Assembly: GCF_019429335.1 (NCBI RefSeq)
Contig: NZ_JAHYJB010000009.1
Location: forward strand, 1-64,000
Reading direction: 5' to 3'
Source of the DNA: Sulfurimonas sp.
GTDB taxonomy: Bacteria > Campylobacterota > Campylobacteria > Campylobacterales > Sulfurimonadaceae
Length of the DNA: 64,000 nt
The notes under the pieces were generated by a model. It did no database searches and was not told the origin of the DNA. It saw only the letters and a program-made list of their open reading frames with translations. Numbering within the stretch: the stretch's first letter is position 1; each line of letters begins with the position of its first letter. Below are positions 8,935 through 18,912 of this stretch, piece after piece. The translations under genes and the position numbers were made by a program.

Positions 8935-9162
8935 CTATTTATCTTCTTTAGGCTCTACAAGCTGTTCTATAACTGCCTCGATTGACTTTGCAAAACCGCT
9001 CTCCAATCCGCCCTCAAAATCAGGAGTCTGTACATATGCCATAAGTTGCGTATCTTTTAATAAATATGCGGCATCCTTGATGTCATCACCCTTTGTCTCA
9101 ATCATTCCCGTAGTAATCGGCTGTGAAAGTTTAATCGGATTTAATTGTAAACGTTTGTTCAT
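8935..9162 (-). CDS. Small acidic protein of unknown function
   Basis: This 75-residue protein starts MNKRLQLNPIKLSQPITTGM and ends VIEQLVEPKEDK. There is no signal peptide, membrane segment or cysteine. A longer start at 9267 is possible, but the extra 35 residues look non-coding. No strong Shine-Dalgarno is visible, so the start is tentative. It is followed after 13 bases by the sigma-54-like gene and could be co-transcribed with it. I do not recognise the family. Confidence 0.55.
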   Translation of the reverse strand: MNKRLQLNPIKLSQPITTGMIETKGDDIKDAAYLLKDTQLMAYVQTPDFEGGLESGFAKSIEAVIEQLVEPKEDK

Positions 9163-9377
9163 ATTTTTGCTATTATGGAGTATATATACATTTTTTATTC
9201 CATAGAAATATGAAGAAAAAAGTGGGTTTCTACATGTATAAACTACTATTTTGCAACGCATTTTCACACTATCACAAAGTTATATAAAAAAATAATACTT
9301 TTAGATAACTCTTAAGCGACATTAAGATATCATCTATCGAATTAATTTTTGAATTTTATAAAGATTAGGTGTTATAT

Positions 9378-11861
9378 ATGGGCAACTTGTTAAACAACGA
9401 TAATATACAGAGCATAAACATTGAAGAGACTCTTCAAAGCAGCTATCTAGATTACTCCATGAGCGTAATCGTCGGTCGTGCACTTCCTGATGTTCGTGAC
9501 GGACTTAAACCTGTTCACAGAAGAATCCTTTATGCAATGGATAAATTAAGTCTCTCTCATGGCTCAAAGTTTAAAAAGTCGGCACGTATCGTCGGTGACG
9601 TTATCGGTCAGTACCACCCGCACGGCGACACTGCTGTTTATGATGCGCTTGTTCGTATGGCTCAAGACTTCTCTATGAGAATGGAGCTGGTTGACGGTCA
9701 AGGTAACTTCGGTTCGGTTGATGGCGACAGCGCAGCGGCTATGCGTTATACCGAAGCCAGAATGACAAAATATGCAGGCGAACTTCTAAAAGATTTAGAA
9801 AAAAACACGGTAAATATGATTGACAACTACGACGGCACTACAAAAGAGCCCGACGTTATGCCTACACGTGTTCCCAACCTCCTTATAAACGGCTCTTCAG
9901 GTATTGCAGTCGGTATGGCTACAAATATTCCTCCGCACAATCCTCAAGAGGTTATGATGGGTTTAAAAGCTCTTCTTGCAAATCCGGATATTGAACTTTA
10001 TGAAATTATGGAACACATAAAAGCTCCTGACTTTCCAACAGGCGGTATCATCTTCGGTAAAAAAGGTATCACTGACGCTTATGCGACAGGCCGCGGACGT
10101 ATCAAAGTTCGTGCAAAAACCCATATTGAACAAAAAGCGAAAAAAGAGGTTATCGTAATTGATGAGCTTCCTTATCAGGTTAACAAAGCTCGTTTGATTG
10201 AAAATATTGCTGATTTGGTAAAAGAGAAGCTTATCGATGGCGTATCTGAAATTCGCGACGAGTCTGACCGTGACGGTATGAGAGTTGTAATTGAGCTGAA
10301 AAAAGATGCAATGAGCGAAATCGTTCTAAACAACCTTTTCAAGCAGACAAGCATGCAGACTACGTTTGGTATTATCATGCTCTCTATCTTAAATCAAGAG
10401 CCGAGAGTATTCGGTATTATCGAGATTTTAAAACACTTTATAAATCACCGTAAAACTATCATCATCCGACGTACTATCTTTGACCTTGAAAAAGCAAAAG
10501 CAAGAGCACACATCTTAGAAGGTCTTAAAAAAGCTCTTGATATTATTGATGAGATTATCAGAGTTATCAAATCAAGTACAAATATAGAAGATGCGAGAGA
10601 CAACCTAGTTTCAGAGTTTGACTTCAGCGTACTTCAGGCGCAAAGCATCGTTGATATGCGTCTTGGAAGATTAACAGGATTAGAGCGCGAGAAGATAGAG
10701 AATGAACTTTTTGAGCTTATCAAACTAATAGAATACCTAGAGTCAATCCTAAAGAGCGAAGAGGTTCTTCACGGTATCATAGGTCAAGAGTTTGATGAAA
10801 TTCTTGCTACATATACAGACGTTAGACGAACTGAAATCGAAGATGACTATGACGATATCGATATTGAAGACCTTATCCCCAACGAGCCGATGGTTGTAAC
10901 CATAACGCACAGAGGCTACATCAAGAGAGTTCCTCTTGCACAGTATGAGAAGCAAAAAAGAGGCGGAAAAGGTAAGATTGCGCTTACTACATACGAGGAT
11001 GACTTTATAGAGAGATTCTTTACATGTAACACACATGACACACTTCTTTTTGTAACAGACCGCGGACAGCTTCACTGGTTAAAAGTTTACAAAATACCTG
11101 AAGGAAGCAGAGTTGCAAAAGGTAAAGCGGTAGTCAATCTTCTTAACCTTGTAGCAGATGAGCAGATTCAGTCAATCAATCCTACAACAGACTTCAGCGA
11201 CGACAAATCTCTAGTATTCTTCACTAAAAAAGGTGTTGTAAAGAGAACAAACCTAAGCGAATTCTCAAATATAAGAAGCAACGGCGTAAAAGCTATTCTT
11301 CTTGACAAAAATGACTCAATTATCACTGCAAAAATTGCGGACAAGAGCATTAAATACCTATTTATTATGACTAAACTTGCTCAGTGTATTAAATTTGAGA
11401 TAGAAAAAACGCGCGACCAAGGTAGAAATACAAGAGGTGTAAGAGGTATCAAGTTCAAGCATGATTCTGATGAAGTGGTTGATGCTAACATTATCGCAAA
11501 TGACGAAGAAGAGATTTTGGTTGTCAGCGAAAAAGGTATCGGCAAACGCACCAATGCCGCAGAATATCGTTTAACAAATCGCGGCGGAAGCGGCGTAATC
11601 GCTATGAAGATGACTGCTAAAACAGGAAAATATGTTGTCGGTTGTCTAATGGTAGATGAAGAGATGGATATGATGGCTCTTACAAAAGAGGGTAAAATGA
11701 TACGCGTTGATATGCAGACAATATCTAAATCAAGCAGAAATACAAGCGGTGTTTTCATAGTAAAAGGCGATGATGTAATAAGTGTTTCTCGCTGTCCAAA
11801 ACAGCCCATGGAAGACGAAGAGGAAGATGACTCTCTTACTGGCTTAAGTGAATTGGAATAG
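9378..11861 (+). CDS. gyrA: DNA gyrase subunit A
   Basis: This is the DNA-cleaving subunit of gyrase, which with GyrB introduces negative supercoils. The start shows [28 protein letters not shown]. The quinolone-resistance region reads [17 protein letters not shown] (Thr in the usual Ser position, as in Campylobacter), and the catalytic Tyr lies in AMRYTEARM. The C-terminal beta-pinwheel carries the GyrA box KQKRGGKG, which separates it from ParC. The ATG at 9378 has AGGT about 9 bases upstream and is preferred to the GTG at 9369. The length of about 827 residues is normal. Confidence 0.98.
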   Translation: MGNLLNNDNIQSINIEETLQSSYLDYSMSVIVGRALPDVRDGLKPVHRRILYAMDKLSLSHGSKFKKSARIVGDVIGQYHPHGDTAVYDALVRMAQDFSMRMELVDGQGNFGSVDGDSAAAMRYTEARMTKYAGELLKDLEKNTVNMIDNYDGTTKEPDVMPTRVPNLLINGSSGIAVGMATNIPPHNPQEVMMGLKALLANPDIELYEIMEHIKAPDFPTGGIIFGKKGITDAYATGRGRIKVRAKTHIEQKAKKEVIVIDELPYQVNKARLIENIADLVKEKLIDGVSEIRDESDRDGMRVVIELKKDAMSEIVLNNLFKQTSMQTTFGIIMLSILNQEPRVFGIIEILKHFINHRKTIIIRRTIFDLEKAKARAHILEGLKKALDIIDEIIRVIKSSTNIEDARDNLVSEFDFSVLQAQSIVDMRLGRLTGLEREKIENELFELIKLIEYLESILKSEEVLHGIIGQEFDEILATYTDVRRTEIEDDYDDIDIEDLIPNEPMVVTITHRGYIKRVPLAQYEKQKRGGKGKIALTTYEDDFIERFFTCNTHDTLLFVTDRGQLHWLKVYKIPEGSRVAKGKAVVNLLNLVADEQIQSINPTTDFSDDKSLVFFTKKGVVKRTNLSEFSNIRSNGVKAILLDKNDSIITAKIADKSIKYLFIMTKLAQCIKFEIEKTRDQGRNTRGVRGIKFKHDSDEVVDANIIANDEEEILVVSEKGIGKRTNAAEYRLTNRGGSGVIAMKMTAKTGKYVVGCLMVDEEMDMMALTKEGKMIRVDMQTISKSSRNTSGVFIVKGDDVISVSRCPKQPMEDEEEDDSLTGLSELE

Positions 11862-11908
11862 TAGTTGCTTAAGTACAACAATTATAAAACCATGCTAAGG
11901 GACTAACA

Positions 11909-12484
11909 ATGAGATACTCCATACTACTTGCACTGCTTTTAAGCGCTTCGTCGCTCTTTGGTGCAGACAAAGTTCAACCGCTAGACACAACTGTTATAGA
12001 GCAGACAAACGCAGAACTCTCAGCGGTCAGAGAGGAGGTTGCTAAAGCTAAAGCGGAGGCAACTCAGGCAAAAGAAGATAGCCAAAGAGCTATCGAGGAG
12101 CTTGCTCAAGTAAAAGCTCAAAAAGAAGAGGAGCTTGCGACTATGGCTGCTAAAGAGGAGATGCTTCAGAAGAACAAATCTCTTCGCATTTCAGTTGTAG
12201 GTCAAGGCGTTGCTCCAATGAACACATCTTCTCCTGCTCAAGCTTATGCACTTGCAAAAAGAGCGGCAATAGCAGATGCGTACAGAGCAATCGCAGAAAA
12301 AGTAAAAGGAGTGCGTGTTGATGGTCATGATACAATCAAGAATATGATGATTCAAAGATCAACAATAAATACTTATGTTCAAGCAATGGTTAAAAATGCT
12401 GATGTCGTTGAAACAACTTTTAAAGAGGGATTATGCGAAGTAGAGATGGAAATCTTAATTTCTTACTCAGACTTTGCTCAATAG
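11909..12484 (+). CDS. LPP20-like exported protein with coiled-coil
   Basis: A signal peptide (about residues 1-18, ending SLFGA) precedes an Ala/Glu-rich coiled-coil (about 35-90). A C-terminal LPP20-like domain follows (SVVGQGVAPMNTSSPAQAYA, then AAIADAYRAIAEKVKGVRV). LPP20-type proteins are envelope proteins known from Helicobacter and relatives and linked to the cell surface and flagella. There is no lipobox Cys here, so it is probably periplasmic and not a lipoprotein. Ribosome site AAGGGA precedes the ATG. It overlaps the next gene by 52 bases and lies upstream of flgR. Confidence 0.8.
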   Translation: MRYSILLALLLSASSLFGADKVQPLDTTVIEQTNAELSAVREEVAKAKAEATQAKEDSQRAIEELAQVKAQKEEELATMAAKEEMLQKNKSLRISVVGQGVAPMNTSSPAQAYALAKRAAIADAYRAIAEKVKGVRVDGHDTIKNMMIQRSTINTYVQAMVKNADVVETTFKEGLCEVEMEILISYSDFAQ

Positions 12485-12846
12485 TAACAATCTTTAGCTC
12501 ACTTACACTAATCGCAAGTGAGCACCTTATCTCCTACAAATACATAGTCAAAGACGCCATTCTTTACAATGAGACTCTGCTTATCTCAAATGCCATGACA
12601 AAATGCAGCGGAGAGCCGCAATCAGAACTTATTTTAATAAATACCTCAGGCGATGATTTAAAAAAACTTATATCTCAAAATTCTGTGGAGTTTATAGAGT
12701 ATATACACAAACTCGGTCTACATGTGGAACATAAGGGAACTACCTCCAATCTTAAAAACAGTTTCACCACAACACTCACGCTCAAAACCACTTGTTTCAA
12801 AGTCGATTTTAATGATAATTTCGCTAGAATTGCCCCTTTAAAATGA
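12433..12846 (+). CDS. Exported protein of unknown function
   Basis: This 137-residue protein begins inside the end of the LPP20-like gene. Residues 10-29 are hydrophobic and read as a signal peptide. The remainder has LILINTSGDDLKKLIS and two cysteines, one near each end of the mature part, but no family I can name. Position between an LPP20-like protein and flgR suggests a flagellum- or envelope-related role, which is only an inference. The unusually long 52-base overlap suggests translational coupling. Confidence 0.65.
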   Translation: MRSRDGNLNFLLRLCSIVTIFSSLTLIASEHLISYKYIVKDAILYNETLLISNAMTKCSGEPQSELILINTSGDDLKKLISQNSVEFIEYIHKLGLHVEHKGTTSNLKNSFTTTLTLKTTCFKVDFNDNFARIAPLK

Positions 12847-12879
12847 GAGTTAGAAAATACCAAAACTCCAAGGTTTTTA

Positions 12880-14031
12880 GTGAAAATTGCAATAGTTGAA
12901 GATGATATAAATATGAGAAAATCTCTTGAAATCGCTATGAGCGACTACAAAGAGTTTGAAATCAAGACATTTAAAAATGCAAAAGACGCACTAAAGGGAA
13001 TCGATGAGAGTTTTGATCTGATAATTACGGATATCAATATGCCCGGTATGGACGGCATAGAGTTCGTAAAAATGCTTGATGGCAGGTTTGAGGTTATTAT
13101 TATGACCGGAAATGCGACGCTTCAAAGAGCAATCGAATCAATCCACTTGGGCGTAAAAGATTTTTTGTTAAAACCGTTTGATGTGGATACGCTCATATCT
13201 GCAATCAAACGAGAAGATAAGATACAAAAAGTTAAAAAAGCGGCACCGCCCAGCAGTGACAACGGCTCTGCAAGCGGATTTTTTGGTACATCAAAAGCTC
13301 TCGAAGCTGCTCTTAATATGGCAAACAAAGCTGCTAAAACGGATGCGAGTATTTTACTTCTGGGAGAGAGTGGTGTCGGCAAAGAGGTTTTTGCCTCTTA
13401 TATACACGAAAACTCGCCTAGAGCGAAAAAACCTTTTGTTGCAATCAATATGGCTGCAATTCCTGACAACCTTATAGAGAGCGAACTATTCGGGTTTGAA
13501 AAAGGCGCTTTTACGGATGCAAGCGAATCAAAAGCGGGACAATTTGAGCTTGCAAACGGCGGAACACTATTTTTAGATGAAATAGGCGAGATGCCATACG
13601 GCGTTCAAGCAAAACTTCTGCGAGCATTGCAGGAGAAAGAAGTCAGAAGACTAGGCTCCTCAAGGAGCGTAAAAATAGATATCAGAGTCATCTCTGCTAC
13701 AAATGCAAATCTCTCTGATAAGATAAAAGATGGTGAGTTTAGAAACGACCTCTATTTTAGACTAAATACAATTCCGATACATATTCCGCCTCTTTGTGAG
13801 AGAAAAGATGAAATATTGCAGATTGCCCAAAGAGTTTTAGAGCAAAATTGTATAAAATACGGTTTTGAATTGAAAAAATTTTCAGACGAGGCAAAAGAGC
13901 ATCTTCTCTCTTACGGCTGGCCGGGAAATATTAGAGAGCTGATTTCAGTAGTTGAGAGAGCGGTTATCTTAAGCGAGAGTGATGATATAACGCCGCATGA
14001 GCTCTTTTTAGAATCCCGTGGATTTAATTAA
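12880..14031 (+). CDS. flgR: Sigma-54 response regulator FlgR (no DNA-binding domain)
   Basis: An NtrC-type activator that opens sigma-54 promoters, in this phylum those of middle flagellar genes. An N-terminal receiver domain has phospho-acceptor Asp51 (IITDINMPG). The AAA+ domain has Walker A GESGVGKE (about 162-169) and a sigma-54 contact loop GAFTDA (about 209-214) in place of the usual GAFTGA. The protein ends right after the AAA+ lid ([10 protein letters not shown]), so the Fis-like DNA-binding domain is absent, as known for Helicobacter FlgR. The start is GTG at 12880 with AAGG upstream. The partner kinase FlgS is not in the window. Confidence 0.85.
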   Translation: MKIAIVEDDINMRKSLEIAMSDYKEFEIKTFKNAKDALKGIDESFDLIITDINMPGMDGIEFVKMLDGRFEVIIMTGNATLQRAIESIHLGVKDFLLKPFDVDTLISAIKREDKIQKVKKAAPPSSDNGSASGFFGTSKALEAALNMANKAAKTDASILLLGESGVGKEVFASYIHENSPRAKKPFVAINMAAIPDNLIESELFGFEKGAFTDASESKAGQFELANGGTLFLDEIGEMPYGVQAKLLRALQEKEVRRLGSSRSVKIDIRVISATNANLSDKIKDGEFRNDLYFRLNTIPIHIPPLCERKDEILQIAQRVLEQNCIKYGFELKKFSDEAKEHLLSYGWPGNIRELISVVERAVILSESDDITPHELFLESRGFN

Positions 14032-14049
14032 AATTATTAAGGAACAATA

Positions 14050-15084
14050 ATGTCGAAAAAATATAATGTAGCTGTTGTCGGAGCAAACGGAGCAGTAGGT
14101 GAAGAGATATTAGCAATTTTGGAAGAGGTTAACTTTCCTATAAACAAACTTGTTCCTCTGGCTAGTTCAAGAAGCCTGGGTAAAAGTGTGGAGTTTAGAA
14201 ACAAAGAGATAGCTATCAAAGAGCTTACAGACACTGTTTTTGAAGAAGAAGATATTGAAATCGCCCTATTTTCAGCTGGCGGAAGCGTGAGCGCACAGTT
14301 TGCGCAATTTGCTGTTAAAGCGGGTGCGGTAGTAATCGACAACACTTCACACTTTAGAATGGATGAGCACACTCCGCTTGTAGTGCCTGAAGTAAATCCT
14401 GAAGATATCGCTAAGTGGAAAAAAACCGGCATTATCGCAAATCCAAACTGCTCTACAATTCAAATGATTCAAGCGCTTAAACCACTTGATGATGCTTATG
14501 GTATTACAAGAGTTGACGTTAGCACATATCAAGCAACTTCCGGCGCAGGAAAAAGCGCCATGGAAGAGCTTGTCAATCAGATGAAAGACTTTTTCAGCTT
14601 TAAACTAAGCGAGAGCGTGCATAAGGCATTTAAACACCAGATTGCTCTAAACGTAATCCCTCAGATAGATCTGTTTGTAGATAACGGATACACAAAAGAG
14701 GAGATGAAGATGGTGAATGAAACTGCAAAAATTATGCACAGAGAAATCCCGCTTAGCGCTACATGTGTTCGTGTTCCTACTCTTCGCGGTCATGCTGAAA
14801 CAATTACTCTTACCTTTAAGAAAGATGTAGATGCTGATGAAGCAAGAGAGATACTAAGAAAAGCTCCCAACATCGTTATACTTGACACTCCATCAGAGTC
14901 AATATATCCGATGCCTGCAATATCGATGGAGAAAAACGAGACGTTTGTAGGACGTATCAGAAATGACAACTTCTCTAAAAATATGCTTCACATGTTTATA
15001 GTTGCAGATAATTTAAGAGTAGGCGCTGCTACAAATGCAGTTAGAATCGCCCAAAAATGGGTAGAAATGGATGAGGAGAAATAA
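14050..15084 (+). CDS. asd: Aspartate-semialdehyde dehydrogenase
   Basis: This enzyme reduces aspartyl phosphate to aspartate semialdehyde, the branch point to lysine/diaminopimelate, threonine and methionine. An N-terminal NADP-binding motif GANGAVGEE is present, with catalytic Cys134 in NPNCSTIQM and the conserved RVPTLRGHAETI histidine block. The length of 344 residues is normal. AAGGAA stands before the ATG. It is 18 bases after flgR and 2 bases before the next gene, so an operon is likely. Confidence 0.97.
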   Translation: MSKKYNVAVVGANGAVGEEILAILEEVNFPINKLVPLASSRSLGKSVEFRNKEIAIKELTDTVFEEEDIEIALFSAGGSVSAQFAQFAVKAGAVVIDNTSHFRMDEHTPLVVPEVNPEDIAKWKKTGIIANPNCSTIQMIQALKPLDDAYGITRVDVSTYQATSGAGKSAMEELVNQMKDFFSFKLSESVHKAFKHQIALNVIPQIDLFVDNGYTKEEMKMVNETAKIMHREIPLSATCVRVPTLRGHAETITLTFKKDVDADEAREILRKAPNIVILDTPSESIYPMPAISMEKNETFVGRIRNDNFSKNMLHMFIVADNLRVGAATNAVRIAQKWVEMDEEK

Positions 15085-15086
15085 AA

Positions 15087-15605
15087 ATGTTAGAGAGAAT
15101 ATTTGAAAACGCATTATGGAATTCAAGGTTTATAGTAATCCTTGCGGTATTTTTTGGTCTTATAGGGGCAGTTTCACTATTTATTGTTGCGAGCTTTGAT
15201 ATATACGACACTGCGAAGTATGTTATTACAACCTACATAAATCAAGCGCATCCAGACCATTTTCATGAAAATATAATAAGCGGAATTATAGGAGCGGTCG
15301 ACCTCTATCTTATCGGCGTAGTTATGCTTCTTTTCTCTTTTGGTCTATATGAGCTTTTTATATCAGAAATCGACCCTGCAAAAGAGTCTGGACATGACGA
15401 AACTCAACTTTTAGCTATCCACTCGCTAGACCACCTGAAAGACAAAATATCAAAAGTTATCGTAATGGTTCTTGTGGTAGGATTTTTTCAAAAAGTTGGG
15501 CATACGCAGTACAACGGTGCACTTGATATGCTATACTTAGCGCTATCAATTACTGCCGTGGCAGTAGGGCTTTACTTCCTTGGAAAAGTTGGAAAAAACC
15601 ACTAA
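15087..15605 (+). CDS. UPF0114 (YqhA-like) membrane protein
   Basis: This 172-residue protein has about four hydrophobic segments. The start ERIFENALWNSRF and the later IIGAVDLYLIGVVMLLFSFGLYELFIS are the signature of UPF0114/YqhA, an inner-membrane family of unknown function. It follows asd by 2 bases and is closed by a hairpin terminator, so it is the last gene of that transcript. Confidence 0.85.
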   Translation: MLERIFENALWNSRFIVILAVFFGLIGAVSLFIVASFDIYDTAKYVITTYINQAHPDHFHENIISGIIGAVDLYLIGVVMLLFSFGLYELFISEIDPAKESGHDETQLLAIHSLDHLKDKISKVIVMVLVVGFFQKVGHTQYNGALDMLYLALSITAVAVGLYFLGKVGKNH

Positions 15606-15617
15606 CCGTTGAACGCT

Positions 15618-15647
15618 AAAGAGACGAGAATTGCCTTCTCTCTTTTT
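15618..15647 (+). terminator. Rho-independent terminator after the UPF0114 gene
   Basis: AAAGAGA and GAGAA pair with TTCTC and TCTTTTT around the loop TTGCC, with one bulged C, leading into the T-run. It lies 12 bases after the stop codon and separates asd-UPF0114 from hemE. Confidence 0.6.
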
Positions 15648-15691
15648 GAGTGCCGTATTCACTAAAAAAATTGATTAAATAAGGGTAACTT

Positions 15692-16723
15692 ATGAGTAAA
15701 ATATTTGTAGACGCATGCTTTGGTAAAGATACGCAATATACACCGGTTTGGATGATGAGACAAGCCGGAAGATACCTTCCCGAGTATATGGAAGTAAGAA
15801 AAGAGGCGGGAAATTTCTTAAATCTTTGCCACAATCCAAAACTTGCAGCGGAAGTCACACTTCAGCCGGTAAATATTGTAGGTGTCGATGCGGCTATTCT
15901 ATTTAGTGATATTTTAGTTGTTCCAAATGAGATGGGTATGAAGCTTGACTTTCTTGTTGGAGAGGGACCTGTTTTCGAGAAACCGATAAAAAATGAGGTT
16001 GACTTAGATGCTCTTTTAGGCGGCGAAGAGGCGGCATTAAAGCTAACTTATGTTTATAAGACCATAAAAATTATAAAAGAGCAGTTGGCAGACGACAAGG
16101 CTCTTATAGGCTTTACCGGAGCACCTTGGACGCTTGCTACTTACATGATAGAGGGAGAAGGTACAAAAACTTACAATATCTGCAAAAAAATGATGTACTC
16201 AAACCCTGAACTTCTGCATAAAATTCTTGCAAAAGTAACAGAGGTCGTAAAATTATATATGGAAAAACAGATTGAAGCCGGAATAGACGTAGTTCAAATA
16301 TTTGACTCATGGGCTGCGGCGATTGAGCCTGCAAAGTATAATGAGTTCTCATGGAAATATATGGTTGAAATAGCCGACTATCTAAAAGCAAAATATCCTC
16401 ATGTTCCGATTATAATGTTTCCAAAAGGAATTCCTGGATTTTTAGATGAAGTTTACGGCAATTTTGACGTATTTGGTGTTGACTGGTCAACCCCTATGGG
16501 TTATGCAAAAGAGAAACTAGGAGATAGATATGTTCTTCAAGGAAATATGGAGCCGTGCAGATTGTACTCAAAAGAGGCAACAACGGAGTGTGTAGAAGCG
16601 CTTCAAAAAATCATGGGCGGAAAAAGACATATATTTAACCTCGGTCACGGAATCCTTCCTGATGTGCCTGTAGAAAATGCAAAACATTTTATTCGTGAAT
16701 GTCATAGAGTTAGTAAAAAGTAA
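15692..16723 (+). CDS. hemE: Uroporphyrinogen decarboxylase
   Basis: Heme synthesis enzyme that removes four carboxyl groups from uroporphyrinogen III to give coproporphyrinogen [19 protein letters not shown] is the invariant N-terminal substrate-binding signature. [15 protein letters not shown] and [15 protein letters not shown] are further hallmarks. The length of 343 residues is normal. AAGGGTAACTT precedes the ATG. The next gene starts directly after its stop codon. hemN, a later step of the pathway, lies separately at 56451-57818. Confidence 0.97.
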   Translation: MSKIFVDACFGKDTQYTPVWMMRQAGRYLPEYMEVRKEAGNFLNLCHNPKLAAEVTLQPVNIVGVDAAILFSDILVVPNEMGMKLDFLVGEGPVFEKPIKNEVDLDALLGGEEAALKLTYVYKTIKIIKEQLADDKALIGFTGAPWTLATYMIEGEGTKTYNICKKMMYSNPELLHKILAKVTEVVKLYMEKQIEAGIDVVQIFDSWAAAIEPAKYNEFSWKYMVEIADYLKAKYPHVPIIMFPKGIPGFLDEVYGNFDVFGVDWSTPMGYAKEKLGDRYVLQGNMEPCRLYSKEATTECVEALQKIMGGKRHIFNLGHGILPDVPVENAKHFIRECHRVSKK

Positions 16724-17656
16724 GTGAAAACTATTTTTGGCCCTGTAAACTCAAGAAGATTTGGTTCTTCTTTGGGCATAGACCTCTCCCCTGCTCTAAA
16801 ACAGTGCAACTTTGACTGTCTTTACTGCGAACTAGCACCAAGTGCGACTACAAACGTACAAAAAGAAGCAGTAGAAGTCTCTACGATAATTGCCGAACTC
16901 AAAGAGCATCTAAGCGAAAAAATAGATGTCATAACCATAACTGCAAACGGAGAACCTACGCTCTATCCCTATCTTGATGAGCTAATCGATGCGATAAACA
17001 GAATCAAAAACTCCACCGAGACACTCATTTTATCAAACAGCGCAACGCTAGTTGATGAAAAAGTTTTTAACTCTCTCTTAAAGCTTGACCAAGTTAAACT
17101 CTCTCTTGACGCCGTTACCGACAACGTATTTAAAAGAGTAGACAGACCACATGTCGGCATAAAGATAGAAGAGATAGTAAAAAAAGTTATTGAATTTAGC
17201 CATATTTACAAAGGCAAACTCTTTATCGAGATTCTTTTTGTCAAAGGGTTAAACGACACAAAAGAGGAGATAGCAAAGCTAAACGAGACTCTTTTAAGGC
17301 TGCATGTAACAAGAATTGATTTGGGCAGCATTGACAGACCGCCTGCTTATCCTGTGAGTGGTCTTAGTTATAAAGAGCTTCATGATGCTTCGCTTCTGTT
17401 TGAGAGTTCTCTGCCTATACATATTGCGTCAAGAGTCCATGCTGAGCCAAACAATAGACACTATGACGATGAAGAGATTTTAAACACTCTTGACAAAAGA
17501 CCACAAACCATAGAGGATATAAACCTGCTCTTTGACGAAGATAGCAAAAAACGATTTCAAAATCTAATCTCTGAGTCAAAAATAGTTACCAAAAAAGTCG
17601 GGAATTTGGAATTTTTCATCCTGCATGAAAACGAGAAAAGAAAACGCGCAAAGTAG
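16724..17656 (+). CDS. Radical SAM protein (COG0731-like)
   Basis: The cluster motif CNFDCLYCE (Cys-x3-Cys-x2-Cys) follows the opening IFGPVNSRRFGSSLGID. TITANGEPTLYP provides the GGE-like SAM-binding motif. This matches the short radical SAM oxidoreductases of COG0731 whose substrates are mostly unknown. The C-terminal part looks like a small helical domain (QTIEDINLLFDED). The GTG start abuts the hemE stop with no spacer, so translation is probably coupled. I cannot assign a reaction. Confidence 0.8.
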   Translation: MKTIFGPVNSRRFGSSLGIDLSPALKQCNFDCLYCELAPSATTNVQKEAVEVSTIIAELKEHLSEKIDVITITANGEPTLYPYLDELIDAINRIKNSTETLILSNSATLVDEKVFNSLLKLDQVKLSLDAVTDNVFKRVDRPHVGIKIEEIVKKVIEFSHIYKGKLFIEILFVKGLNDTKEEIAKLNETLLRLHVTRIDLGSIDRPPAYPVSGLSYKELHDASLLFESSLPIHIASRVHAEPNNRHYDDEEILNTLDKRPQTIEDINLLFDEDSKKRFQNLISESKIVTKKVGNLEFFILHENEKRKRAK

Positions 17657-17665
17657 CGCAAAATT

Positions 17666-17694
17666 CTTGACTTTTTAAGCCTCATAAAGTATAA
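17666..17694 (+). promoter_or_regulatory. Promoter of tRNA-Asn
   Basis: TTGACT and TATAAT are separated by exactly 17 bases, 18 bases before the tRNA. This is a near-consensus sigma-70 promoter and a useful host reference for the unusual promoters of the element at 39.7-48.9 kb. Confidence 0.75.
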
Positions 17695-17712
17695 TTCGGA
17701 CCTATCAAATAT

Positions 17713-17787
17713 TCCGAATTAGCTCAGCGGTAGAGTAGGTGACTGTTAATCACTTGGCCACTGGTTCGAATCCAGTATTCGGAGCCA
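17713..17787 (+). tRNA. tRNA-Asn (GTT), copy 1
   Basis: The acceptor stem TCCGAAT pairs with ATTCGGA. The anticodon loop CTGTTAA gives GTT, the T-arm is CTGGTTCGAATCCAG, and CCA is encoded. It is identical to the copy at 48900-48974 except for paired, compensating changes in the acceptor stem. Confidence 0.95.
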
Positions 17788-18162
17788 CACTTTTTAATCC
17801 CACAAAAAATATGACATTTCAAGACTTTAAAATCAATAATAGCTATATGGCAGCTAAAATATTTTCTAAGTATTACTTTTTATAATACTACCATTACTAA
17901 AATAATCCGATTTATTTATTAATTTTTCTGCCCCACTATGGTCATTCCATAGATATTTTTTTTGAAAATATAGGCACCTTTTATAGATACGCTCAAAGTT
18001 TAAAGATTAAAAATAGTGCTTTGGTGTAATATTGTAACAAAACAGTGATAAAAATATTTCAATTATCACATTCTTGATTTATAATAATAAAAACTTATAT
18101 ATTTGTGATACTATTACAAAATAATATCACAAAATAATTATTAATGAACATTTGGGCTAAAT
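17788..18162. other. AT-rich intergenic region
   Basis: About 375 bases with no gene found on either strand. Just before the response regulator, short repeats of ATCACAAAATAAT and TTACAAAATAAT occur close together (about 18108-18140). They could be regulator-binding sites or the promoter region; this is a guess. No terminator hairpin follows the tRNA. Confidence 0.4.
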
Positions 18163-18912
18163 ATGGAAAAACACAAAATCATCATCGTCGAAGATGACGA
18201 AATAACCGCGCTGAACTTAAACCTCTCTCTTCGAAAACATGGCTATGAGATTATTGCTATGTGCGACAATGCGCCTCAGGCAAGAGAAAAAATTGACGAA
18301 TACAAACCTGACGTAATTATCATCGATATCTCTCTTCAAGAGGGAAATGACGGAATAGAGCTGGCAAAAACCATCAGACAACACTACTCAATCCCATTCA
18401 TCTACTTAACGTCATATAGCGATGACGATATCATAGCCGAGGCGATAAAAACAGAGCCATACGGCTACATTGTAAAACCTTTTGACCCATCTTCGCTACA
18501 CGCTACGATACAGATGGCTATTTTTAAATTTGAGATGGAAAACAAGAGATATGAGGAGATAAATGCCTCAAAAATTGATGACCAAAACGTAGAGAAACTC
18601 CTCTACGCAAAAAGAGAGTCTGATCGACCGACAGTCCTCTTTGGAGAGGGGTACTGCCTTGATATCTCCAAAGATGAGATTTTTTACAATAGCCAAAAAG
18701 TCAAACTTACAAAAAAAGAGAGTGCGATACTGCGCCTTTTGGTAGCGAAGCTTGGTCATGTAATCAGCTTTGAGCAGGCGATAGAGTATGTCTGGAGAGA
18801 GAACGGAGCGACGGAAAACAGCATAAGAACGCTTGTCTGGAGACTAAGGAGCAAACTTCCGACGGACATAATAAAAAACGCCTCCGGAATTGGCTACTAT
18901 ATAGAGGAGTAG
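18163..18912 (+). CDS. Response regulator, OmpR-type winged helix
   Basis: The receiver domain has the acidic pocket Glu10/Asp11/Asp12 and phospho-acceptor Asp55 (VIIIDISLQEG), and the conserved Lys in YIVKPFDP. A linker of about 50 residues leads to a C-terminal winged helix (KKESAILRLLVAKLG, TENSIRTLVWRLRSKL, ASGIGYYIEE). It should bind DNA when phosphorylated. It is convergent with, and abuts, the hybrid kinase on the other strand; that kinase is a natural but unproven partner. Confidence 0.9.
   Translation: MEKHKIIIVEDDEITALNLNLSLRKHGYEIIAMCDNAPQAREKIDEYKPDVIIIDISLQEGNDGIELAKTIRQHYSIPFIYLTSYSDDDIIAEAIKTEPYGYIVKPFDPSSLHATIQMAIFKFEMENKRYEEINASKIDDQNVEKLLYAKRESDRPTVLFGEGYCLDISKDEIFYNSQKVKLTKKESAILRLLVAKLGHVISFEQAIEYVWRENGATENSIRTLVWRLRSKLPTDIIKNASGIGYYIEE

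Noticed and set aside
9369-9377. GTG start of gyrA at 9369
   Set aside because: The GTG overlaps the AGGT ribosome site; ATG 9378 is better placed and matches the usual GyrA start.
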